Part shown: one piece after another, positions 1 to 5,589 of the stretch
Position numbering within the stretch: position 1 is the first letter of the stretch
Layout of the letters: every line of letters begins with the position of its first letter
Assembly: GCA_040775095.1 (NCBI GenBank)
Contig: JAXGTD010000193.1
Span: 1-5,589 of the forward strand
From: JAXGTD01 sp040775095
Lineage (GTDB): Bacteria > Pseudomonadota > Gammaproteobacteria > Chromatiales > Chromatiaceae
Reading direction: 5' to 3'
Length of the DNA: 5,589 nucleotides
Program-made: the position numbers and the translations under genes
Notes under the pieces: model-generated
The model's database searches: none
The model's input: only the letters and a program-made list of their open reading frames with translations
Told to the model about the DNA's origin: nothing

Positions 1-1288
1 AGCCTCCGGTGAAGCCGCGCTGCCAGTTCAGGTGACGCCGCCAGCTGCTGTTCTCGTAGTAGAAGGCCTCTTTGGCTCTGGTGTGGAACAGGATCGTGCG
101 GGCGGTCGCATCGCCCACCGCGGCGGCCTCGGTGAGGATCTGCTTCATCCGCTCATCCGGCGCAAAGGGCTTGCCCTTCTCGATCCCGACCGAGGCGAAG
201 AAGCCGAGGGTCACCGGATCGAGCGACTCGCTCGGCTCCTGCTGCACCACCTGGTTCAGCAGCTCCCAGAACTTGAAATCGGTCGGATAGACGGTGCTGA
301 ACGCCTTTCCGGTCATATCCGGGAAGCTCGGTGTCGCCGGCTGGCTGCCTAAGGGATAGATCTTCGTGTGCCTCTCGACCAGCGCGACACCGGGTGCCGG
401 ATCGCCATCGACGAGGAAGCTGCGCCAGGGGATCCACAGACCGAACGTGGGCGAGTGCACGACCTGGACGAAGTCTTCTGCAGGCACCTCACCCTTGTAG
501 CCCGGCGGGATGAAGAGGTATTCCCCGCCCTCGCCCTTGTCCTTGCCGGTAATGCCAACATCGACAACCCAGCGCTGCCACATGTCGTTGGCCGTGCCAA
601 GCACGTTCGGCGGCACCTCCAGCACGATCGGCCCATCACTCAGGTCGAGCCAGGTCCAGCTGTAGACGGTGTTGTCGTTGCCGGTGAGCACCAGGGTGCG
701 CGCGTTCAGCAACTGCTTGAAGATCGGCACGACGGTGTTGGCCGGGCCGAGGTCGGCGAAGGCCGCGCGGTTCGCCACCTGGCTCACGGCGGGCATGCCC
801 AGGAGGAAGGCCTGCACCGCCCGCTGGAAGTCGAGGTTGTCGTAGAGGGTCTGCGCGGTGGCCTCGTCCGGGAAGCCGTCGAAGAAACGCAAGGTCCCGA
901 GACGGGTCTGGATGCTATCCGGAACCGCGATGCCCGGCGGGATCGCGGTCGAGTACTTGTACTTCGGGGATGGGTCGGGCGCCGTGGTCGCGGGCGCCTC
1001 GCCTGGGATGGCCAGCTGCTGGCCGATCTCGATCTTGTCCGAGGCGAGCCGGTTGTGGCCCTTGAGCGCGTGCACCGGGATCGAAAACCGCTCGCCGATC
1101 GCGATCAGGTCATCGCCCTCGACCACCATGTAGGTAGCGGTTACAGCGTCGTACTCGCCTTGCGCATGGTGGCGGGGACCCGAGTCCGCGCCAGAGCCAT
1201 AAGCGGTGCCAAGACCGAGTGTACAGACCAGGGCCAGCCCCCTGAGCCCGAGGTGTCTTTCAGGTCGATGTCCAGTCAACGGATGCAT
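1..1288 (-). CDS. LysM-DUF1254/DUF1214 exported protein, paralogue A (3' end outside window)
   Basis: This gene begins with ATG at 1288 and reads open for 429 codons to the window edge, so the C-terminus is missing. Seen: a probable signal peptide (residues 1-31, basic start, hydrophobic core LGLRGLALVCTLGLG); a GPRHHAQGEY segment (38-46); one LysM domain (about 52-96) with the pattern TYMVVEGDDL, AIGERF, HNRL and IEIGQQLAIPG; then a DUF1254 domain (about 125-300) with TRLGTLRFFDG, YDNLDFQRAV, LNARTLVLTGNDNTVYSWTW, PPNVLG and FIPPGYKGEVP. Next comes the conserved stretch FWELLNQVVQ to PFAPDERMKQIL (340-384). The DUF1214 core expected at the C-terminus lies outside, and comparison with paralogue B suggests a full length near 580 aa. 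A good ribosome site (AGGAGG) precedes the start. It lies 92 bases downstream of paralogue B on the same strand and is likely its second operon gene. Known of the family: DUF1254/DUF1214 proteins are widespread and of uncertain biochemical role; LysM domains bind N-acetylglucosamine polymers such as peptidoglycan. Location in the periplasm or cell wall is inferred. No cysteine is seen after the signal peptide. Confidence 0.92.
   Translation of the reverse strand, partial: MHPLTGHRPERHLGLRGLALVCTLGLGTAYGSGADSGPRHHAQGEYDAVTATYMVVEGDDLIAIGERFSIPVHALKGHNRLASDKIEIGQQLAIPGEAPATTAPDPSPKYKYSTAIPPGIAVPDSIQTRLGTLRFFDGFPDEATAQTLYDNLDFQRAVQAFLLGMPAVSQVANRAAFADLGPANTVVPIFKQLLNARTLVLTGNDNTVYSWTWLDLSDGPIVLEVPPNVLGTANDMWQRWVVDVGITGKDKGEGGEYLFIPPGYKGEVPAEDFVQVVHSPTFGLWIPWRSFLVDGDPAPGVALVERHTKIYPLGSQPATPSFPDMTGKAFSTVYPTDFKFWELLNQVVQQEPSESLDPVTLGFFASVGIEKGKPFAPDERMKQILTEAAAVGDATARTILFHTRAKEAFYYENSSWRRHLNWQRGFTGG
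131..280. repeat. Duplicated gene segment, copy in paralogue A (matches 5221-5370)
   Basis: These 150 bases align without gaps to 5221-5370, with 122 identical positions by hand count (about 81%). Both code for the FWELLNQVVQ to ILT region. The similarity at the nucleotide level reflects paralogue duplication and not a mobile repeat. It is long enough to allow recombination in principle, although mismatches are frequent. Confidence 0.7.
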
Positions 1289-1300
1289 GGCGGTTTTTCA

Positions 1301-1306
1301 CCTCCT
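1301..1306 (-). promoter_or_regulatory. Ribosome binding site of paralogue A
   Basis: A full AGGAGG lies on the minus strand 12 bases before the ATG at 1288. The spacing is a little long, but no other in-frame start lies nearer and the signal peptide begins exactly here, so this site supports the chosen start. Confidence 0.75.
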
Positions 1307-1380
1307 CTGGTGCCGCGATCGCGAGCAGAAAACATCCCCTCTCGGCCCCGGTCGCGGGACCAGGAGGGAGCGAATGCGCG

Positions 1381-3126
1381 TCAGGGTTGCCGCTCCGGGT
1401 CGCCGGGCCGCCAGCTCTGGTCGAACCAGGGCTCCAACGGGCCATAGAGGCGCAGCGCGATGTTGTAGCCCCCGCCCGGCATGGTCTGAACCCAGTTCGC
1501 CTCGTGGCCCGCCGGCGCCTTCGGCCCAAACCAGACGGTGACCCCACCGTCGGGGTTCATCGCGAGCCCCGGGGCCGGGCCGTCGAGGCCCGCGAGCTTC
1601 TGGTCGGTCGGCAGCAACGAGCGGGTCTGGTTGTCGTAGACGGTGAAGGACCAGAAGTGCTTGGCCGGGATCGGCCCAGGCAGTGTCAGCCGGTAGGTAT
1701 TGCCGCCGTCGAGATAGACCCCGTCGTGATCGCGCGGGGTGATCGCATAGACGGAGCCCGTCCCGGGCTTGGGGTCGACCATCGCCGGGGTGATCCCGGT
1801 CGCGTAGTAGAAGAACATGATCCGCGCGTCGAGCAAACGCTCCGCCCCGTTCAGGAACCGATAGCTGTTGCCGACGAAGACGTTCTGCCATGGCTGGTTT
1901 GGATAGATCCGCGCGGCAGGATCGCGCGGCGCGAACACGCTGGTGCGGGCGATGGCGTTGCCGACCGCGACGGCATCGGTGAGGATCCGCTTCATGCGCT
2001 CATCGGGGGCGAAGGGTTGGCCCTTGCGGATGCCAATCGAGGCATAGAGGCCCACCGTATCCGGATCCACCCAGTCCGCCGGCTCGCCCTGCACGACCGC
2101 ATTGAGCTCGTCGTAGAAGCGGAAGTCGTTGGCGCTGATGGTATTGAGCTTGAGCTCGGAGATATTGACGACCACGGGTGCCGGCGACGCGGCCGCCTCG
2201 GCGAGCGGGAACACGCCCGCCTTGGACTTCACGTAGTCCACGGCGGCGGCGATGTCGCCGTTCTCGACGAAGGCGCGATAGAAGAGGAATAACCTGTTGG
2301 TGCGCGGCCTCTGCACGTAGTAGCCCGCGCTCGGCACCTCGCCCTGATAGCCGGGCGGGAGAAACAGGAAATCGCCGCCGGCCCCCTTGTCCGGGCTGGT
2401 GAAGCCAAGGTCGGTGACCCAGCGGAAATCCGCGTCGTCCACCATGCCAAGGATTTTCGGCGGGACCCGCACCACCATGGGCCCGCCACCAAGATCCACG
2501 CACTGGGTGACGTAGACGGTGGTGGTGTTCGCGGTCAGGAAAAGCTGCCGGGCGTTGATCAGGTCCGCGCTAATGCCAAGGCCCCTGTTGGTCTCGATGC
2601 CGGCGCCGTCGAAGCCAGAGCACAGAGCATGGACAGAGGTGGCCGACATGCCCCTGAGGAAGGCGTCGACGCCGCGTCCGAAGTCGAGCTGATCATAGAC
2701 CTTCTCCGCCGTCGCCGCGTCGGGAACGCCGTTTGGGAAATGCAGGGTACCGATCCGGGTCTCGACGGTCTCGGGGGTCGTGATCCTTGCCGGGATGTCC
2801 GGCATGTAGGTTGGCGCGGCGGCCGCGGGGGCCACACCCGCAATCGCCAGCTTCTGGCCGACCTGGATCAGCGTTCCCTGGAGATGGTTCTCGCTGATCA
2901 GCTCGGCGACCGGGATCTGGAACCGCTCGGCGATGGCGTCCAGATCGTCACCCGCGGCGACCACATAAGTCGTGGTTTGCGCGAGGAAGTCGCCGCGGGC
3001 ATGGTGGCGCGCTCCGGTGTCGGCTGCCTGCCCGGCGCCGGCACACAGACAGGTGGAGAGCGCAAGCGCGCCGAATAGACGCCGCGGCAGGGGCAACAGG
3101 GGTGTCCGGCGTCTTGGCCTCATCAT
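1381..3126 (-). CDS. LysM-DUF1254-DUF1214 exported protein, paralogue B (complete)
   Basis: This is a complete 581-aa gene from ATG at 3126 to TGA at 1381-1383. Domains seen in order: a signal peptide (1-34, arginine-rich start, hydrophobic LFGALALSTCLCAGAG, cleavage likely after GQA); a GARHHARGDF segment (38-47); a LysM domain (about 53-97: TYVVAAGDDL, AIAERFQIPV, ENHL, IQVGQKLAIAG); an Ala/Pro linker (98-110); DUF1254 (about 120-285: TRIGTLHFPNG, YDQLDFGRGV, LNARQLFLTANTTTVYV, VPPKILG, FLPPGYQGEVP); a middle region with PFAPDERMKRILTDA (371-385); and DUF1214 (about 460-570: FWSFTVYDNQTRSLLPTDQ, VWFGPKAPAG, NWVQTMPGGGYNIALRLYGP, WFDQSWRPGD). It is longer than usual family members because of the LysM front. 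Cys169 and Cys209 in DUF1254 are absent from paralogue A. The arginine pair before LFGAL resembles a weak Tat signal; Sec export is the simpler reading. The start follows GGAG by 8 bases. A second ATG comes immediately after the first. Divergent from the AraC-type regulator and first in the likely B-A operon. Function unknown; an envelope location bound to peptidoglycan is inferred. Confidence 0.95.
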   Translation of the reverse strand: MMRPRRRTPLLPLPRRLFGALALSTCLCAGAGQAADTGARHHARGDFLAQTTTYVVAAGDDLDAIAERFQIPVAELISENHLQGTLIQVGQKLAIAGVAPAAAAPTYMPDIPARITTPETVETRIGTLHFPNGVPDAATAEKVYDQLDFGRGVDAFLRGMSATSVHALCSGFDGAGIETNRGLGISADLINARQLFLTANTTTVYVTQCVDLGGGPMVVRVPPKILGMVDDADFRWVTDLGFTSPDKGAGGDFLFLPPGYQGEVPSAGYYVQRPRTNRLFLFYRAFVENGDIAAAVDYVKSKAGVFPLAEAAASPAPVVVNISELKLNTISANDFRFYDELNAVVQGEPADWVDPDTVGLYASIGIRKGQPFAPDERMKRILTDAVAVGNAIARTSVFAPRDPAARIYPNQPWQNVFVGNSYRFLNGAERLLDARIMFFYYATGITPAMVDPKPGTGSVYAITPRDHDGVYLDGGNTYRLTLPGPIPAKHFWSFTVYDNQTRSLLPTDQKLAGLDGPAPGLAMNPDGGVTVWFGPKAPAGHEANWVQTMPGGGYNIALRLYGPLEPWFDQSWRPGDPERQP

Positions 3127-3376
3127 CGATGATTCTCCTTGCGGATGCGGGAACCGGCGGGCGGTACGCGGCCGGTAGCGACGGCGCCGATTGGGCGCGA
3201 CATCTCGGTTCGTGCGACCGAATGGGACTCGCGAGCAACGCGAAAGGCCGCCTGCCGGGCACGGGGGCAGCCTCGAGCTCGTGCAAATCTATCGGCAATC
3301 GCCGGACCGCTCTTGCTGTTTCGCGCTATCATTTTGATATCTCACGACAGATGAGTCCGTGCGGGGCTGCGACGAA
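3127..3376. promoter_or_regulatory. Divergent regulatory region between paralogue B and the AraC-type regulator
   Basis: These 250 bases separate two divergent starts and must hold the promoters of both transcripts, and probably the regulator's operators. Most of it is GC-rich. The clearest exception is an AT-rich patch at 3327-3340 containing TATCAT (3327-3332), a five-of-six match to a sigma-70 -10 element for the regulator gene, but without a convincing -35 at 16-18 bases. The same patch is an inverted repeat, TATCA-TTT-TGATA (3327-3339). A weaker inverted repeat, TCGGT and ACCGA spaced by 7 bases, lies at 3205-3221. No clear promoter for paralogue B could be found by eye and no sigma-54 site is present. 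The regulatory role rests on gene layout, not on recognised operators. Confidence 0.5.
3135..3138 (-). promoter_or_regulatory. Ribosome binding site of paralogue B
   Basis: The minus strand reads AAGGAGAA here, with GGAG 8 bases before the first of two adjacent ATG codons (3126 and 3123). The spacing favours the first ATG. Confidence 0.7.
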
Positions 3377-4450
3377 ATGGATCCGCGATGTTCCGGCACT
3401 GGGAACCGATTCGGTCGGCTGCTGGTCGAGCGGGGGACGGTGCGTGCTGGCCCGATTCTGGCACTGCCGGCCGTGCTGCGTTCCCTCGGTGTCGAGCCTT
3501 CCGCACTGCTGGCGCAGCTCGACCTGACCGAGTCCTTCTTCGATGACCCGGAAAACACCCTGTCGATGGCGACCGCCGGTCGGCTGCTTGGCCGCTGTGT
3601 CGAGGGCACCGGCTGCGAGCACTTCGGACTGCTGGTCGGCCAGCACGCCACGGCCTCGTCTCTCGGTGCCCTCGGCTACCTGATGCAGAGCTCCGCGACC
3701 GTCAGGGAGGCACTCGGGGCGTTCGTGCGTTACCTCGACGTACAGGACCAAGGGGGAACGGTCTGGGTCGAGGAGCGCGACAACAGTCACTCGATCCTGG
3801 GATACACCCTGTTCGATGCCCAGATCGAGTCCCTGGACCAGATCCTGGCCTGCGCCATCGCCATTGGCACGAATATCCTGCGCAACCTCTTCGGTCCGCC
3901 GTGGCGCCCCGACGAGGTGCTGTTCGCGTTCGCCCGGCCCCGGCGCGTGGCCCCCTACAGCCGGTTCTTCGGCTTGCCGCCGCGCTTCGATGCCGAGCGC
4001 ACCGGCATCGTGTTTCAATCGCGTCTGCTTGGCGCACCGGTACCCGGGGCCGATCTGCTGCTGAACAAGCTCATGCAGGAGCGGGTGCGCGAGCTCAAGC
4101 GCACCGGCGAGGATGACGTCGTCACGAGGATCCGCCGACTTCTCAGGACGATGGTCATCTCACCGAATTGCTCGGTGCGTGCGGCAGCAGACCGCATCTG
4201 CGTGCACCCCCGCACCCTCAACCGCAAGTTGGCGGCGGCGGGGACCACGTTCCACCAGGAGCGCGAGGAGGCGCGCAGGGAGGTCGCCTGCCAACTGCTC
4301 GAGAACACGCGGATGACCGCGATGGAGGTCGCCCAAATCCTTGGCTACGCCGGCCCCGCGGCCTTCAGCCGGGCATTCCATCGGTGGACTGGAGCAACCC
4401 CGGCGCGGTGGCGCACCGACCGGCGGCGCGCGCGGCCGACGGACCAGTGA
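3377..4450 (+). CDS. AraC-family transcriptional regulator (OruR-like, Arabinose_bd type sensor domain)
   Basis: This codes for a DNA-binding regulator of about 357 aa from ATG 3377. Numbering below is from that ATG. The N-terminal part (about residues 22-215) looks like the Arabinose_bd type sensor domain of OruR/ArgR-like AraC proteins: ILALPAVLRSLGVEPSALLAQLDL near the start, then FGLLVGQHATASSLGALGYLMQSSATVREAL, then PRFDAERTGIVF. The C-terminal part (about 249-345) is the paired helix-turn-helix DNA-binding domain: first unit SVRAAADRICVHPRTLNRKL, second unit AMEVAQILGYAGPAAFSRAFHRWTGATPARWR, which fits the family signature. It should be a cytoplasmic dimeric regulator responding to an unknown small ligand. 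Divergent placement next to paralogue B makes that gene and its operon the likely target. The start is uncertain: GTG at 3359 is in frame with the same open reading, and GTG at 3440 would begin exactly where family homology begins, but its GGGGGA is too close. ATG 3377 has only a weak GGGG 10 bases upstream. Confidence 0.9.
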   Translation: MDPRCSGTGNRFGRLLVERGTVRAGPILALPAVLRSLGVEPSALLAQLDLTESFFDDPENTLSMATAGRLLGRCVEGTGCEHFGLLVGQHATASSLGALGYLMQSSATVREALGAFVRYLDVQDQGGTVWVEERDNSHSILGYTLFDAQIESLDQILACAIAIGTNILRNLFGPPWRPDEVLFAFARPRRVAPYSRFFGLPPRFDAERTGIVFQSRLLGAPVPGADLLLNKLMQERVRELKRTGEDDVVTRIRRLLRTMVISPNCSVRAAADRICVHPRTLNRKLAAAGTTFHQEREEARREVACQLLENTRMTAMEVAQILGYAGPAAFSRAFHRWTGATPARWRTDRRRARPTDQ

Positions 4451-4495
4451 GCCTTGCCTGGGTACCACGCCCCGCCTGATCTCCGCGTCTCGCTC

Positions 4496-4512
4496 GGGAA
4501 ACAGGGTTTCCC
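4496..4512. terminator. Perfect 7-bp hairpin after the regulator gene
   Basis: GGGAAAC and GTTTCCC form a perfect 7-bp stem around the loop AGG, 46 bases after the regulator's stop codon. There is no T-tract after either arm, so terminator function is only tentative. Confidence 0.35.
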
Positions 4513-4516
4513 CGCT

Positions 4517-4541
4517 CGCCCGCCCCGGCGGGGCCTGGGCG
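4517..4541. repeat. Long GC-rich bulged hairpin
   Basis: CGCCC-GCCCC, loop GGC, then GGGGC and GGGCG, with a 2-base bulge (CT at 4535-4536). The stem is ten G-C pairs and so very stable in RNA from either strand. It could slow polymerase or protect mRNA ends between the converging genes. Confidence 0.4.
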
Positions 4542-4589
4542 CGAGGCCTCACGGGCGGCCGGAGCCGCTCTGCCGTGCACGTCCTCCCG

Positions 4590-4616
4590 GGCGTCCTGAC
4601 CAGCGGCCCGGACGCC
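4590..4616 (-). terminator. Hairpin just after the paralogue C stop codon
   Basis: On the minus strand GGCGTCC and GGACGCC form a 7-bp stem with a 13-base loop, starting 7 bases after the stop codon of paralogue C. An alternative pairing, CCGGGC (4587-4592) with GCCCGG (4606-4611), overlaps it. No T-tract follows, so this is a possible 3'-end structure and not a proven terminator. Confidence 0.35.
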
Positions 4617-4623
4617 GGAAGGA

Positions 4624-5589
4624 TCAGGGTTGCAGCTCGATCTCGCCGGGCCGCCAGGTCTGGTTGAACCAGGACTCCAGGGGGCCATAGAGCCGCAGAA
4701 TCATGAACCACCCCTTGCCCGGGATCGTCTGCACCCAATTGCTCTGCATGCCATCCGGGGCCTTTGGACCGAAGAAGACATCCACCGATCCGTCCGCATT
4801 GACCTTGACCCCCTTGTTCTGGCTGCTCACGCTTGGGGCCTCCTGATCGGTCTGAAGCATCGAGCGGGTCTGGGTGTCGTAGACGATGACCGACCAGAAG
4901 TCCTTGACCGGGATGTTCGGCGGCAGGTGCAGCTTGTAGGTCCTGGCCCCATCGAACGGATTGCCGTTCGCGTCCAGCGCGGTCCAGGGATACTGCGACC
5001 CCTTGCCGACCATCTTCTCTTCCATCGCAGGGGTCACACCGGTGGCGAAGAAGTAGAAGAAGGTAGCACCATCGAGGTTGGCAACCCCCGGGGAGCTCTC
5101 AAACTTGTAGCCGCCGAAGAATGGCAGGCGCCACTGGCTGTCCGGATAGAAAAAGGCGTTCTTCTCACGCATCTTGAACGCCAGCGCACGCGCGGTGGCC
5201 GCGCCGATGTTCGCGGCGTCGGTCAGGATCTCCTTCATTCGCTCATCCGGCGCGAAGGGCTTGCCCTTTTCGATGCCGATCGAGGCGAAGAGACCGAGCG
5301 TGGTCGGGTCAGACCCATCGCTCGGCTCCTCCTGGACCACCTGATTCAACAGCTCCCAGAAGCTGTAGTCGCCCGGGAAGACGAAGTTCGACGGGACGCC
5401 CGAGGCATTGGCGAACTTCACCGGGTCAGGATTGGCGGCATCGGCGAGCGGGTAGATCTTCAGGGTCTTCTTGACCGATTCGACTCCGGGCTTGGGGGAG
5501 CCGTCCACAAGGAAGGTTCGAAACGGCATCCAGGTGCCATAGGTGCTCGGCCGCACCACGAAGTAGCCCTTGGGCACCTCACCCGTATA
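4624..5589 (-). CDS. DUF1254/DUF1214 protein, paralogue C (5' end outside window)
   Basis: The last 321 codons and the TGA stop (4624-4626) are present; the reading frame stays open to the right edge, so the gene begins beyond it. The visible part starts inside the end of the DUF1254 domain: YTGEVPKGYF at the edge matches PPGYKGEVP in paralogue A, which shows that the GTG at 5577 is an internal valine and not the start. Then follow FWELLNQVVQEEPSDGSDP, GIEKGKPFAPDERMKEIL, and a complete DUF1214 domain with FWSVIVYDTQTRSMLQTDQ, VDVFFGPKAPDGMQSNWVQT, GKGWFMILRLYGPLESWF and NQTWRPGEIELQP at the end. It is closest to paralogue A (46 of 59 aligned residues identical over the FWELLNQ to ATAR stretch, counted by hand), and shares nearly the same C-terminal ending as paralogue B. 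Whether it also has a signal peptide and LysM domain cannot be seen. It faces the AraC-type regulator tail to tail, so it has its own promoter further right. Function unknown. Confidence 0.92.
   Translation of the reverse strand, partial: YTGEVPKGYFVVRPSTYGTWMPFRTFLVDGSPKPGVESVKKTLKIYPLADAANPDPVKFANASGVPSNFVFPGDYSFWELLNQVVQEEPSDGSDPTTLGLFASIGIEKGKPFAPDERMKEILTDAANIGAATARALAFKMREKNAFFYPDSQWRLPFFGGYKFESSPGVANLDGATFFYFFATGVTPAMEEKMVGKGSQYPWTALDANGNPFDGARTYKLHLPPNIPVKDFWSVIVYDTQTRSMLQTDQEAPSVSSQNKGVKVNADGSVDVFFGPKAPDGMQSNWVQTIPGKGWFMILRLYGPLESWFNQTWRPGEIELQP
5221..5370. repeat. Duplicated gene segment, copy in paralogue C (matches 131-280)
   Basis: This is the partner of the segment in paralogue A, in the same orientation about 5.1 kb away. 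The best conserved block codes for GIEKGKPFAPDERMK. Confidence 0.7.

Larger units (their letters stand above)
4451..4623. other. Convergent intergenic gap with several GC-rich hairpins
   Basis: This 173-base gap separates the 3' ends of the regulator and paralogue C. It carries no plausible gene; reading frames crossing it have no recognisable protein features. It is dense in inverted repeats, the strongest of which are listed separately. None is followed by a clear T-run on either strand, so these are not standard intrinsic terminators, though stopping or 3'-end protection of the two converging transcripts is the most likely role. Confidence 0.55.

Noticed and set aside
1314..1323. CGCGATCGCG palindrome between paralogues B and A
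   Set aside because: A single 10-bp palindrome of common GC-rich composition with no second copy or nearby promoter; chance is the simplest explanation.
368..1447. A 359-codon plus-strand open frame
   Set aside because: It lies antisense to paralogue A, whose protein has a signal peptide, LysM and DUF1254. The plus-strand product is Arg/Val/Gly-rich low-complexity sequence with no recognisable domain, as expected for an antisense frame in GC-rich DNA.
1387..2292. A 301-codon plus-strand open frame
   Set aside because: It is fully antisense to the C-terminal half of paralogue B and has no recognisable domain or ribosome site.
3037..3052. Lipobox making paralogue B a lipoprotein
   Set aside because: LSTC has a threonine before the cysteine, which is unusual for a lipobox, and a good signal peptidase I site (GQA) follows a few residues later.
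3280..3300. Possible sigma-54 promoter for paralogue B (TTTGCA on the minus strand)
   Set aside because: The required GG at -24 with correct spacing is absent.
3329..4018. A 229-codon minus-strand open frame
   Set aside because: It is antisense to the AraC-type regulator, whose sensor and helix-turn-helix domains are clear; no domain is seen in the antisense product.
4160..4738. A 192-codon minus-strand open frame across the convergent gap
   Set aside because: It overlaps both the C-terminus of paralogue C in another frame and the antisense of the regulator; the product is Arg/Pro/Ala-rich with no features.
5575..5577. GTG as the start codon of paralogue C
   Set aside because: The frame stays open upstream and the residues YTGEV align with YKGEV and YQGEV inside the DUF1254 domain of A and B, so this is an internal valine.

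Overview
The window comes from a GC-rich bacterial chromosome, most likely a proteobacterium. The evidence is strong G/C preference at third codon positions, Shine-Dalgarno sites in front of two genes, and an OruR-like AraC regulator of a type common in Gammaproteobacteria. I cannot name a genus. There are no RNA genes, CRISPR arrays, transposases or phage genes.

Layout: four protein genes fill almost the whole window. Three are minus-strand paralogues of the DUF1254/DUF1214 family of exported proteins of unknown function. From the left they are paralogue A (its N-terminal 429 codons; the 3' end lies beyond base 1), paralogue B (complete, 581 aa) and paralogue C (its last 321 codons; the 5' end lies beyond base 5589). 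B and A run in the same direction with a 92-base gap and probably form one operon, B first. Between B and C, on the plus strand, is an AraC-family regulator. It is divergent from B, sharing a 250-base upstream region, and convergent with C, separated by a 173-base hairpin-rich gap.

The notable point is architecture. A and B each carry a signal peptide, a short conserved RHHA-x-G segment and a LysM (peptidoglycan-binding type) domain in front of the DUF1254 domain; B also shows the complete C-terminal DUF1214 domain. The shared N-terminus implies that the LysM fusion arose before A and B duplicated. A and C are clearly closer to each other than either is to B.

How the genes may work together (inference): the regulator probably senses a small molecule and controls the B-A pair, perhaps with C as well. 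The products would be exported and held at the cell wall through LysM. The biochemical role of the DUF1254/DUF1214 core is not evident from sequence, so the locus is best described as a regulated, multi-copy envelope-protein cluster of unknown function.
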